34,170 nt of DNA from an uncultured Collinsella sp. GTDB taxonomy: Bacteria; Actinomycetota; Coriobacteriia; Coriobacteriales; Coriobacteriaceae. Of this stretch, positions 1 to 9,401 are shown in pieces. Every line of letters starts with the position of its first letter. Within the stretch, counting starts at the first letter, position 1. Position numbers and translations under genes: made by a program. The stretch spans positions 1 to 34,170 of the forward strand of contig URMZ01000017.1 in NCBI GenBank assembly GCA_900549025.1. Reading direction: 5' to 3'. Under the pieces are notes generated by a model that was given only the letters and a program-made list of their open reading frames with translations, searched no databases and was not told the DNA's origin.

Positions 1-26
1 GGCCCGTGGGTTATACCCTAAGAGCA

Positions 27-49
27 AACCACCCTTTTTAAGGGTGGTT
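27..49. terminator. Strong short hairpin, possible terminator
   Basis: A perfect 10-bp stem (AACCACCCTT pairing with AAGGGTGGTT) closes a 3-nt loop. It is followed on the plus strand by only a weak T stretch. It may end a gene left of the window or mntH on the minus strand; which one cannot be decided here. It overlaps the decayed left arm of the hairpin repeat at 42-98. Confidence 0.45.
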
Positions 50-98
50 CTGATTTATCTGACGGTTTAAAACGGTCTCACGTGTTACAGATTGAGAC
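42..98. repeat. Family 1 hairpin repeat, decayed left arm
   Basis: The right arm TGTTACAGATTGAGAC (83-98) is intact, and the 25 bases before it match the interior of the copy at 9196-9252 (shared AAA..CGGTCT core). The 16 bases expected to form the left arm keep only scattered matches and overlap the hairpin at 27-49. The 57-bp frame is kept, so this looks like a full-length copy whose left arm has degenerated. It lies just beyond the 3' end of mntH. Confidence 0.6.
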
Positions 99-127
99 GT
101 TATATCTGGACAGTCACGCCATCCCAA

Positions 128-1384
128 TTACATTCCCGTTAGCAGCACGATGTCGAGAATCGTCACGATGGCACCGATCCCTACGAGCAGCGCGTTGAGC
201 GGGCGCGAGTTGACGTATTTGCCCATGACGCGGCGTGAGCTGGTGAGCCGTATGAGCACAAAGACCGTAATCGGCAGCTGAAGCGACAGCAGCGCCTGAC
301 TCCAGATGAGACCCTCAAAAGGATTCGGGACGACCAAGCACGCCGCCACTGCGCCGACGAAACAAGCCGCCACCCCGATCGAGGAATGTCGGTCGTGGAT
401 GTCGTATTCCTCGTCGAACATGCCTGCGGTGATGGTGCCCGCCGCCATGCCCGCCGTCACACTACTCGATATACCCGCAAACAGCAGTGCCACCGCAAAG
501 ATGGCCGAGCTTGCCGGGCCCAGAATGGGGGAGAGCGAGGCCGCTGCGACGGCGAGGTCGTCTACGACAATGCCGTGCGCAAAGAAGGTCGTTGCGGCCA
601 GGATGACCATGGCCGAGTTGATTGCCCAGCCCACGCCCATCGAAAAGAGCGTGTCGAAGAGCTCATAGCGTAGACGTTCTTCGATAACCTGCTCGCCTTG
701 GCCTTCGAAGTGCATGGATTGGATGACCTCGGAGTGCAGGAAGAGGTTGTGAGGCATAACGACCGCGCCTAGGACACTTACGATAATCGCGGCCGAGCCG
801 GTGGGCATACTGGGTGTGATCCAGCTTGCGGCGGCCTGCGGCCAGTCGACCTTGACCAGCGTAAGCTCAGCCAAAAACGAGAGTCCTACCACGCCTACGA
901 AGGCGATGATCCATCGCTCGGCGCGCTTGTAGGAGCTCGTCATGAGCATCGCCATCGATACTGCCGCCACGATGACGCAGCCCGCGCGCACGGGCAGCCC
1001 AAAGAGCATTTGAAGGGCAATCGCGCCACCCAGGACTTCGGCCATGGCGGTGGCGATGGTCGCGAGATAGGCACTGGCGAGTACCGTGCGTCCAACGAAG
1101 CGGGGGAGGTAGCGCGTCGTGGCCTCGGCAAGACAGGTGCCCGTGGCGATGCCCAAGTGCGCCGCGTTGTGCTGCAAGACGATCAGCATAATCGTGGACA
1201 GCGTGACCACCCACAGCAGTGCGTAGCCAAACTGCGAGCCCGCGGCCATGTTGGAGGCCCAGTTGCCCGGATCGATAAAGCCGACGGTCACGAGCAACCC
1301 GGGGCCGATATGCCGGGCGATATCCAGGCCTCCGTGGCCTCCGGTGCGGTGCGAGCCAAAGTGTTGTTTGAGATGGTTGAGCAT
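128..1384 (-). CDS. mntH: Nramp-family Mn2+/divalent metal transporter
   Basis: A 418-aa, strongly hydrophobic integral membrane protein of the Nramp (SLC11/MntH) family, which imports Mn2+ and related divalent metals with protons. The two unwound-helix metal-site signatures are present: DPGN at residues 38-41 and MPHN at 210-213, in which Met210 is the soft ligand favouring transition metals over Ca or Mg. About 11 membrane segments can be counted and the length is normal. I chose the ATG at 1384 because AGGAGC lies just upstream; the frame stays open to 1420 without a better site. It is a single gene, divergent from gltB, and the gap holds a three-copy hairpin array. Family assignment is firm; the exact metal is inferred. 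Confidence 0.93.
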   Translation of the reverse strand: MLNHLKQHFGSHRTGGHGGLDIARHIGPGLLVTVGFIDPGNWASNMAAGSQFGYALLWVVTLSTIMLIVLQHNAAHLGIATGTCLAEATTRYLPRFVGRTVLASAYLATIATAMAEVLGGAIALQMLFGLPVRAGCVIVAAVSMAMLMTSSYKRAERWIIAFVGVVGLSFLAELTLVKVDWPQAAASWITPSMPTGSAAIIVSVLGAVVMPHNLFLHSEVIQSMHFEGQGEQVIEERLRYELFDTLFSMGVGWAINSAMVILAATTFFAHGIVVDDLAVAAASLSPILGPASSAIFAVALLFAGISSSVTAGMAAGTITAGMFDEEYDIHDRHSSIGVAACFVGAVAACLVVPNPFEGLIWSQALLSLQLPITVFVLIRLTSSRRVMGKYVNSRPLNALLVGIGAIVTILDIVLLTGM

Positions 1385-1507
1385 GGTGCGCTCCTGCTTG
1401 CCGTTTGCTTGACGCCGCAAAGGATACCCGTTTTAGGCTCAAAAGTTAACTAAGACTAACAAAATTGTTGTATTTGAATTGGATGGTGAAAGGGGAGTTG
1501 CCGAAAT

Positions 1508-1724
1508 GTCTTGATCTGTAACAACTAGGGATGGAAATTGGGTCTAGGTGTTACAGATCAAGACGGGAAGAAATGGTCCTATGGAATATCTCGATCTGTA
1601 ACGGCTGACCGCCAAAACCGACCCTTCGTGTTACAGATCGAGACAAACCAAAACCGTCCTGCAGAAAATCTCAATCTGTAACAGTTAGTCGTCGAAATTG
1701 GGTCTTCCTGTTACAGATTGAGAT
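1508..1724. repeat. Array of three 57-bp family 1 hairpins (80-bp period)
   Basis: Copies lie at 1508-1564, 1588-1644 and 1668-1724, exactly 80 bp apart, with 23-bp spacers. Each has 16-bp arms around a 25-nt interior. Left arms are GTCTTGATCTGTAACA, ATCTCGATCTGTAACG and ATCTCAATCTGTAACA. The right arms change with them (ATCAAGAC, ATCGAGAC, ATTGAGAT), so pairing survives at positions 1, 5 and 6. The interiors differ but tend to keep a CTA(G) next to each arm and a central AAA. The array lies between the divergent mntH and gltB starts. No ORF of substance runs through it. Mechanism unknown. Confidence 0.9.
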
Positions 1725-1807
1725 GTTTGAAGCGGTGGGCTTACAGGCCGAACCTGTGGTCCTTGTTGTCGCCCTTGAGGTCGGCGGCACCCACTCATAG
1801 GGCGCGC

Positions 1808-1839
1808 GTTACGCGATTGTTTCGAAACGGGCGGGAAAC
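1808..1839 (+). promoter_or_regulatory. GlnR-like half-sites upstream of gltB
   Basis: Four pentamers are spaced like actinobacterial GlnR sites: GTTAC at 1808, then 6 nt, GTTTC at 1819, immediately GAAAC at 1824, then 6 nt, GAAAC at 1835. The published Streptomyces GlnR box alternates gTnAC and GaAAC with n6 gaps. The first pair here has an inverted second half, so the match is partial. The position, 69-100 bp before the gltB start, suits nitrogen control. Whether this organism has GlnR cannot be seen. Confidence 0.3.
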
Positions 1840-1907
1840 ACAACGGGCCGGCGATGCTTCTAGTATGCCTATTCAATTGACTGTCTAATATCTAGGGGAG
1901 GATCGCG

Positions 1908-4900
1908 ATGCAGGCAGATTCCGCTCAGCAGCAGGGCCTTTATCGCCCCGAATTCGACCACGATGCATGTGGCATCGGCGCGCTTGCCGATATCAACGGT
2001 GAGCGCCATCACCAGATTCTGGACGATGCGCTGTCCATTCTGGTCAACTTGGAGCACCGCGGCGGCACGGGACTCGAGAAGAACACCGGCGACGGCGCCG
2101 GCATCCTGTTCCAGGTCCCGCATCACTTTTTCCGTAAAGAGGCTCAGAAGTGCGGCCAGATTCTGCCGGCAGAGGGCGACTATGGCGTGGCCATGCTGTT
2201 CTTCCCGCAGGACGACAAGGGCGTAGAGGATGCCCGCCGCGTGTTTGAGGAGGGTTGCGCCGAGGCCGGCGTGCCGCTGCTCTTTTGGCGCGAGGTGCCG
2301 GTCGACCCGCATGATCTGGGCGAGACGGCCCGCGCCTGCATGCCCACTATCCTGCAGGCCTTCCTGGGCCGTCCGGACGACACGCCCGCCGGCGATGCCT
2401 TCGAGCGTCGCCTGTACGTGTGCCGCCGCACCATCGAAAAGAAGGCCGACGCCGAGTTTGCCCTGCGCGACAAGATCTTCTACGTGTGCTCCATGAGCTC
2501 GCGCACCATCGTGTACAAGGGCATGCTGGTCGCCACGCAGATGCGTCGCTTCTTCATCGATCTCAACGACGCTGCCGTCAAGACGGCCGTGGCGCTCGTC
2601 CACTCGCGCTACTCCACCAACACTACGCCCAGCTGGGAGCGCGCGCACCCCAACCGCTTTATCATCCACAACGGCGAGATTAACACCCTCAAGGGCAACG
2701 TCAACTGGATCCGCGCCCGCGAACCCAACCTGTACAGCCCCGTGCTGCAGCACGATCTTGAGCGCGTGATGCCCATCATCAACCGCGAGGGCTCCGATTC
2801 CGCGATTCTGGACAACGTGCTTGAGTTTTTGGTCATGAACGGTCGCCCGCTCACGCGTGCCGCGTCCATGTTGCTGCCCGAGCCGTGGGACCACAACGAC
2901 AGCCTGAGCGAGGAGCGCCGCGCCTACGACGCTTACCAGTCCATGCTCATGGAGCCGTGGGATGGCCCGGCGGCCATCGCCTTTACCGACGGTCGCACGC
3001 TGGGCGCTGCCCTCGACCGTAACGGCCTACGTCCTGCCCGCTATTATGTGACGCGCGACGGTCGCTTTATGCTGGCAAGCGAGGTGGGTACCATCGAGGT
3101 GAGCCCCGAGAACATCCTGACGAGCGGCTGTCTGGGGCCGGGCCAGATGCTCGAGGTCGACTTTGCCCGCGGCCGCGTTATCTACAACGACGAGCTACGC
3201 GCCCGTTACGCCAAGGAAAAGCCCTACCGTGATTGGATTGCCGAGGAGACGCTGACCGTCGACGCGCTCGATAGGCCTGCCGCGGCAACGCCCGCCGAGG
3301 ACGCCGAGGTACCTGCCGCCGTGCGCATGGCCAAGCTTGGCTACCACTGGGATGACGTCGACGAGGTCGTGCGTCCCATGGCCCAGCAGGGCAAGGCCCC
3401 GCTCGCCTCGATGGGGATCGACGCGCCGCTGGCCTGCCTGTCCAAGAAGACGCGTTCGTTCTTCGACTACTTCTATCAGCTGTTCGCCCAGGTCACGAAC
3501 CCGCCCATCGACGCCCTTCGCGAGCATATGGTCACCTCGACCACGCTCTACCTGGGCAACCACGGCAACTTACTCGAGGATTCCCGCACGGCCTGCCAGC
3601 TGGTGCGCTTGGAGCGCCCGTTGCTGAGCGAGGAAGAGTTCGACCGCATCTGCGCCATCGACCGCGTGGGCTTTAAGACCCGCCGTTTCCGTGCCGTCTA
3701 CCGCCGCGATGCTGGCGAAGGCGCGCTGCAGGCCGCGCTCAAGCAGCTTGCAGAGGACGTTGAGGCTGCGGTCCGCGACGGCGTGAACATCGTGGTGTTG
3801 AGCGATCGTGCCGCTGCGGGCGAGGTGCCCGTGCCGTCGCTACTCGCCGTGGGCTGCGTGCACAACCACCTGATCCGCGCCGGCGTGCGTACCTTTGCCG
3901 ACATCGTGGTGGAGTGCGGCGACGCCGTGTCCCCGCACGACTTTGCGGCACTGGTGGGCTACTCCGCGAGCGGCGTCTATCCGTACAACGCACATGCGTG
4001 CATCCGCGATCTGGCGGCACACGGCGACCTGGACGTGACGGCCGAGCAGGGCATCGCTAACTACAACAAGGCTGCGACCGCCGGCATCGTCTCTATCATG
4101 TCCAAGATGGGCATCTCCACGGTGCAGAGCTACCATTCGGCGCAGATCTTTGAGGCCGTGGGCTTTACGCCGGAGTTCGTCAACGCGTACTTCGCCGGCA
4201 CGGTGAGCCGTGTGGGCGGTATGGGTGTCGAGGACGTCGAGCGCGAGCAAAACGAGCGCTACGACGCCGCGCTCGCCATCCTTAAGAGCCCGGCTCCCGA
4301 TCAGCTACCCACGCTGGGTCTGACCAAGTGGCGCCCGCTCGGCGGCGAGGATCACCTCATCGATCCGCAGACTGTCTACTTGCTGCAGACCGCCTGCCGC
4401 GAGGACAGCTACGACACCTTTAAGGAGTACAGCGCCCGCCTGCACCGCACCGGCCGTGCCGTGCGCCTGCGCGACCTGCTGGACTTTGATGCCAGCGGCC
4501 GCACCCCGGTGGCACTCGACGAGGTCGAGCCTGCGCTCAACATTGTCCGCCGCTTTAACACCGGTGCCATGTCGTATGGCTCCATCAGCAAAGAGGCACA
4601 CGAGTGCATGGCCATCGCCATGAACCGCCTGCATGGCCGTTCCAACTCGGGCGAGGGCGGCGAGGACCCGCGTCGCGAGACCCCGCTGGCCAACGGTGAC
4701 TCCAAGAACTCCGCCATCAAGCAGGTGGCAAGCGCACGCTTTGGCGTGACGAGCCGCTACCTGTGCAGCGCCTTCGAGATTCAGATCAAGATGGCCCAGG
4801 GCGCCAAACCCGGCGAGGGCGGCCACCTGCCCGGCAAGAAGGTCTACCCCTGGATCGCCGAGGTCCGTCAGTCCACGCCCGGTATCGGCCTGATCTCGCC

Positions 4901-6605
4901 TCCGCCGCACCACGACATCTACTCCATCGAGGACCTGGCGGAGCTTATCTTCGATCTTAAGAACGCCAACCCCGGTGCGCGCGTGTCGGTCAAGCTAGTC
5001 AGCGAGGCCGGCGTCGGCACCATCGCTACCGGCGTGGCCAAGGGTGCCGCCGACAAGATTTTGATCAGCGGCCATAACGGCGGCTCGGGTGCCGCGGCGC
5101 GCGATTCCATTTGGCACGCCGGCCTGCCGCTGGAGCTTGGCCTTGCCGAGGCCCAGCAGACACTGCTGCAAAACGGCCTGCGCTCGCGCGTGGTGCTCGA
5201 GGCTGACGGCAAGCTCATGGACGGCACCGATGTTGCCGTCGCCTGCTTGCTGGGCGCCGAGGAGTTTGGCTTTGCGACCATGCCGCTCATCTCCATGGGC
5301 TGCCTCATGCAGCGCGACTGCCAGCAGGACACCTGCCCAGCCGGCATCGCGACGCAAAACTGTCGCTTGCGTCGCGGCTTCCGCGGCAAGCCCGAGCACG
5401 TTGAGCACTTTATGCTCTTTGTTGCCGAGCAGCTGCGTGAGGTCATGGCGAGCCTGGGCTTCCGCACCGTCGACGAGATGGTCGGCCATCCCGAGTGCTT
5501 GCGCCAGATTGAGGTCCCGGGCAACCGCAAGGCCAACCTGCTCGATCTGTCGCCCGTGCTGGCGAGCGCGACCTGCGAGTTCGGTGCCCATATCCCGGGT
5601 GCCGACGGCCGTCACTTCCTGCCGCAGATGGCTGCCGACAGCGAGCTCGACAAGACGCTCGACTCCACGTTGTTTGTGCCCTATACGGCCGATGCCCGTG
5701 CGCACCTGCGTCCGATTCGCTTCCGCGCCGATATCGCCAACGTCAACCGCTGCGTGGGCACCATCTTGGGCAACGCGGTGACCAAGGCACATCCCGAGGG
5801 CCTGCCCGCCGGCTCCATCACCATCGATTGCGATGGTTCGGCCGGTCAGAGCTTTGGCGCTTTCCTGCCGCGCGGCATTACGCTCAACGTGTGCGGCGAC
5901 GCCAACGACTACTTTGGCAAGGGCCTTTCGGGCGGCGAGGTGTCGGTGCGCCCCAACCCGCATGCGACCTACAAGTTCGACGAGAACATCATCGTGGGCA
6001 ACGTGGCCTTCTTTGGCGCCACGAGCGGTCGCGGCTTTATTAACGGCCTGGCAGGCCAGCGCTTTGGCGTGCGCAACTCCGGTGCCACGGTGGTGGTCGA
6101 GGGCTGCGGCAACCATGGCTGCGAGTACATGACGGGCGGTCTGGCGCTCATCCTGGGCGAGGTCGGGCAGAACTTCGCCGCCGGCATGACGGGCGGCGTG
6201 GCTTACGTCTTTGACCAGTACGGTACGCTCGATGCCCGTGTGAACCACGAGAGCGTTGAGCTCAAGGCCCCGACGGCCGGCGAGCTGGCGCAGATTCGTG
6301 CGCTCATCCAGGAGCACGTGGACGCGACGCAGAGCCCGCGCGGTATTAAGCTGCTCTACAGCTTTGAGACGATGAGCAAGCACTTTGTGAAGGTCATTCC
6401 GACCGAGTACGAGCGCGTGCTGGCGATTGTCGCTGCGGGTGAGGCTGCCGGCAAGACGCATGCGCAGGCCGAGGAGCTGGCGTTTGACATCGTGACCGGT
6501 CGCGCGAGCGCTGCGGATGTCGCTCGCTTTGATGTCGCGGGCGGTGCTGCAGGCGCTGCGTCCGTGGCTGCCAGCTCTGTTGCTTCGACCAAGAAGGAGG
6601 CGTAA
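1908..6605 (+). CDS. gltB: Glutamate synthase, large (alpha) subunit
   Basis: A 1565-aa class II glutamine amidotransferase that makes two glutamates from glutamine and 2-oxoglutarate. Cys21 in DACGIG is the expected N-terminal nucleophile after removal of a 20-residue propeptide, so the start at 1908, preceded by AGGGGAGGA, fits the family. The order is glutaminase domain, central domain, FMN-binding synthase domain, then the glycine-rich beta-helix domain near the C-terminus. The 3Fe-4S cysteines are C1132, C1138 and C1143 (C-x5-C-x4-C). The tail after about residue 1530 is Ala-rich and probably unstructured. It is followed 5 bp later by gltD and forms a two-gene operon with it. Length is typical and the reading frame is intact. 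Confidence 0.97.
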   Translation: MQADSAQQQGLYRPEFDHDACGIGALADINGERHHQILDDALSILVNLEHRGGTGLEKNTGDGAGILFQVPHHFFRKEAQKCGQILPAEGDYGVAMLFFPQDDKGVEDARRVFEEGCAEAGVPLLFWREVPVDPHDLGETARACMPTILQAFLGRPDDTPAGDAFERRLYVCRRTIEKKADAEFALRDKIFYVCSMSSRTIVYKGMLVATQMRRFFIDLNDAAVKTAVALVHSRYSTNTTPSWERAHPNRFIIHNGEINTLKGNVNWIRAREPNLYSPVLQHDLERVMPIINREGSDSAILDNVLEFLVMNGRPLTRAASMLLPEPWDHNDSLSEERRAYDAYQSMLMEPWDGPAAIAFTDGRTLGAALDRNGLRPARYYVTRDGRFMLASEVGTIEVSPENILTSGCLGPGQMLEVDFARGRVIYNDELRARYAKEKPYRDWIAEETLTVDALDRPAAATPAEDAEVPAAVRMAKLGYHWDDVDEVVRPMAQQGKAPLASMGIDAPLACLSKKTRSFFDYFYQLFAQVTNPPIDALREHMVTSTTLYLGNHGNLLEDSRTACQLVRLERPLLSEEEFDRICAIDRVGFKTRRFRAVYRRDAGEGALQAALKQLAEDVEAAVRDGVNIVVLSDRAAAGEVPVPSLLAVGCVHNHLIRAGVRTFADIVVECGDAVSPHDFAALVGYSASGVYPYNAHACIRDLAAHGDLDVTAEQGIANYNKAATAGIVSIMSKMGISTVQSYHSAQIFEAVGFTPEFVNAYFAGTVSRVGGMGVEDVEREQNERYDAALAILKSPAPDQLPTLGLTKWRPLGGEDHLIDPQTVYLLQTACREDSYDTFKEYSARLHRTGRAVRLRDLLDFDASGRTPVALDEVEPALNIVRRFNTGAMSYGSISKEAHECMAIAMNRLHGRSNSGEGGEDPRRETPLANGDSKNSAIKQVASARFGVTSRYLCSAFEIQIKMAQGAKPGEGGHLPGKKVYPWIAEVRQSTPGIGLISPPPHHDIYSIEDLAELIFDLKNANPGARVSVKLVSEAGVGTIATGVAKGAADKILISGHNGGSGAAARDSIWHAGLPLELGLAEAQQTLLQNGLRSRVVLEADGKLMDGTDVAVACLLGAEEFGFATMPLISMGCLMQRDCQQDTCPAGIATQNCRLRRGFRGKPEHVEHFMLFVAEQLREVMASLGFRTVDEMVGHPECLRQIEVPGNRKANLLDLSPVLASATCEFGAHIPGADGRHFLPQMAADSELDKTLDSTLFVPYTADARAHLRPIRFRADIANVNRCVGTILGNAVTKAHPEGLPAGSITIDCDGSAGQSFGAFLPRGITLNVCGDANDYFGKGLSGGEVSVRPNPHATYKFDENIIVGNVAFFGATSGRGFINGLAGQRFGVRNSGATVVVEGCGNHGCEYMTGGLALILGEVGQNFAAGMTGGVAYVFDQYGTLDARVNHESVELKAPTAGELAQIRALIQEHVDATQSPRGIKLLYSFETMSKHFVKVIPTEYERVLAIVAAGEAAGKTHAQAEELAFDIVTGRASAADVARFDVAGGAAGAASVAASSVASTKKEA

Positions 6606-6610
6606 GTGCC

Positions 6611-8092
<1,482 letters not shown>

Positions 8093-8109
8093 AGTAGTCA
8101 TTTAAGAAC

Positions 8110-8151
8110 GTCCCCAATGACTAGTCATTTTTTTGTCTAGTCGTTGGGGAC
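8110..8151. repeat. Family 3 palindrome and likely gltBD terminator
   Basis: Arms GTCCCCAATGACTAG (8110-8124) and CTAGTCGTTGGGGAC (8137-8151) pair along 15 bp with one wobble, around a 12-nt T-rich loop. Inside it, AATGA-CTAG-TCATT followed by seven Ts is a compact intrinsic-terminator shape 20-odd bases after gltD. A second copy of this family lies at 34062-34120. They share a 23-nt identical stretch (8104-8126 with 34092-34114). They also share an 18-nt stretch in opposite orientation. Confidence 0.7.
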
Positions 8152-8446
8152 ACTCTTTGCGAGCGATTTGCTCGTTTGTCGACGTACGGGTGTTCATTTG
8201 TCGACTTCTTGGGCTGTGGTCACCTGTTGTTTCTGTGGTGGCTGTGGGCATCTGGCTCAAAAGGGCGGGTTGGCCGTCTATGTTTACCTGCGGTTTTGTT
8301 GCGGTGCGCATTTTCGATCAAGCATCCCGTCAAGTGTTTGGTCAGCAGTTGGTTTGCAGCCGGAGGCCTATTTTGTCCGTGTTGACAGTGGCTGCCCACC
8401 CTCCTCGTAAGCTCAAATTGAGGTTCATCAGTTTGAGGAGGATGCC
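8152..8446. other. Gene-free gap with possible SD-masking hairpin
   Basis: No convincing gene is seen; the open frames here are rich in rare-looking residue mixes and lack ribosome sites. The only structure noted is near the end: CCTCCTC at 8400-8406 is complementary to GAGGAGG at 8435-8441, which is the ribosome-binding site of the next gene. CTCAAA at 8412 can also pair with TTTGAG at 8432. A leader hairpin could therefore hide the start site of the 8447 gene. This is a reading of complementarity only. Confidence 0.35.
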
Positions 8447-9154
8447 GTGACTGACCACGTTTTAGACCGAGCGCATCTGGCTGAAGCCGTCGGCAACGAT
8501 ATTGCCGACATGGCCCATTTTTGGATGCTGCGGAAGTTTCAGTTTTTGGAGCCGGCGCGCGAGCAGTTTGAGATCATTGTCGACCCGTGGCTCAGCTATT
8601 GCACCGAGCCTTCCCAAAACGAAATCATGGCCTACAACATGGCATTTACCGATTGGCTGCTCTTCGAGCGCCCCTATCGCCATGGCAAGACGCTGCTCGA
8701 GCTGTATGTTGACGAGCCGCCGGCATCGCTTTCGCCTGCCTCGCTCAAGCGGCTCAAGCAGGTACGCGACACGCAGTATTTCTCGCGCTTTGGCATTTTG
8801 GACAAGGATCCTGCGACTGGTATGGTCGCGCTGAAGGACACGCGCACCGGCTGTCGCTTTGATGTCTACGACCCGCATATCGTGCAAAAGGAGCATTGGA
8901 GCGACGGAGCGATTGCGGTGCGCCTCGCCTGCGTCGACGATGTCTGGCTGACGGCGGGACAGCTCTACCTGTATGACATCGCGCGGCTGAGCGATACGGC
9001 GGTCGACGGGCCGGGCGCGGTGCATCCGGAGGACCTGCAGGACGGCTTTGACACCTCGTGCATCAGCTTCTTCTTGCGTCTGGTCCGCGACATCATGGGC
9101 GCCCAGGGGCGGTACGTGAAGTCGCTCAACATCTACGAGCAGGAGTGGGAGTAG
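8447..9154 (+). CDS. Uncharacterised 235-aa soluble protein
   Basis: I do not recognise the family. The start is GTG at 8447, with a strong GAGGAGG site 5 bp before it. The product is acidic and soluble, with no signal peptide or membrane segment. It is rich in aromatic residues: FWMLRKFQFLEP near residue 25, WLSYC near 48 and LFERPY near 71. It ends in a Phe- and Tyr-rich segment. The second half (residues about 105-190) looks beta-rich, with repeated short hydrophobic strands. No catalytic motif or metal-binding cluster stands out. It stands alone between gltD and an amidohydrolase, with a hairpin repeat 41 bp after the stop. Codon use matches the neighbours, so it is very likely a real gene. 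Confidence 0.85.
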   Translation: MTDHVLDRAHLAEAVGNDIADMAHFWMLRKFQFLEPAREQFEIIVDPWLSYCTEPSQNEIMAYNMAFTDWLLFERPYRHGKTLLELYVDEPPASLSPASLKRLKQVRDTQYFSRFGILDKDPATGMVALKDTRTGCRFDVYDPHIVQKEHWSDGAIAVRLACVDDVWLTAGQLYLYDIARLSDTAVDGPGAVHPEDLQDGFDTSCISFFLRLVRDIMGAQGRYVKSLNIYEQEWE

Positions 9155-9195
9155 GGGGTGTGGCTGGCGTCGCCTGCCTTGCCTTCTGCCGTTAT

Positions 9196-9252
9196 GTCTC
9201 GGTCTGTAACGTCTAGGGACAAAAAACCGGTCTACCTGTTACAGATCGAGAC
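9196..9252. repeat. Family 1 hairpin repeat, single copy
   Basis: Arms GTCTCGGTCTGTAACG and TGTTACAGATCGAGAC flank a 25-nt interior with the CTAGGG...GGTCTA pattern. Two mismatches in the arms. It lies between the stop of the 8447 gene and the amidohydrolase promoter region. Confidence 0.9.
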
Positions 9253-9269
9253 ATTCCCCTGATGTTGCT

Positions 9270-9306
9270 GGGATGGGGCTGCAACGTATTCCGTCCCCCA
9301 CATCCC
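9270..9306 (+). other. Imperfect G/C hairpin
   Basis: GGGATGGGG at 9270-9278 can pair with CCCC-A-CATCCC at 9296-9306, with a single bulge. It could be a terminator stem for the upstream gene, but no T run follows, so the role is open. Confidence 0.3.
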
Positions 9307-9360
9307 CTCTTCCCTCCGTTAACCGATGCGTCTGCAGCAATCCAGCGGGACTAGGTGATA

Positions 9361-9376
9361 ATGAACAAATGTTCAT
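9361..9376. promoter_or_regulatory. Palindromic operator candidate before amidohydrolase
   Basis: ATGAACA-AA-TGTTCAT is a perfect 7-bp inverted repeat with a 2-bp centre, 25 bp before the start codon. A -10-like GATAAT overlaps its left end. Size and symmetry suit a TetR- or MarR-type dimer. No such regulator is encoded in the window. Confidence 0.4.
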
Positions 9377-9401
9377 GTTAATCGTGAGGGAGGAGCTCGA
9401 T

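Noticed and set aside
1445..1460. MntR/DtxR-type operator upstream of mntH
   Set aside because: GTTAACTAAGACTAAC has only outer symmetry and does not match a known box well enough.
1508..1724. CRISPR-like array
   Set aside because: Repeats are palindromic throughout and diverge in the interior, spacers resemble each other, and no cas gene is present.
1869..2894. 341-aa open frame on the minus strand inside gltB
   Set aside because: It is an antisense shadow of a GC-rich gene, without ribosome site or family resemblance.
8133..8450. 105-aa open frame after gltD
   Set aside because: It starts inside the family 3 repeat, lacks a ribosome site and overlaps the next gene start.
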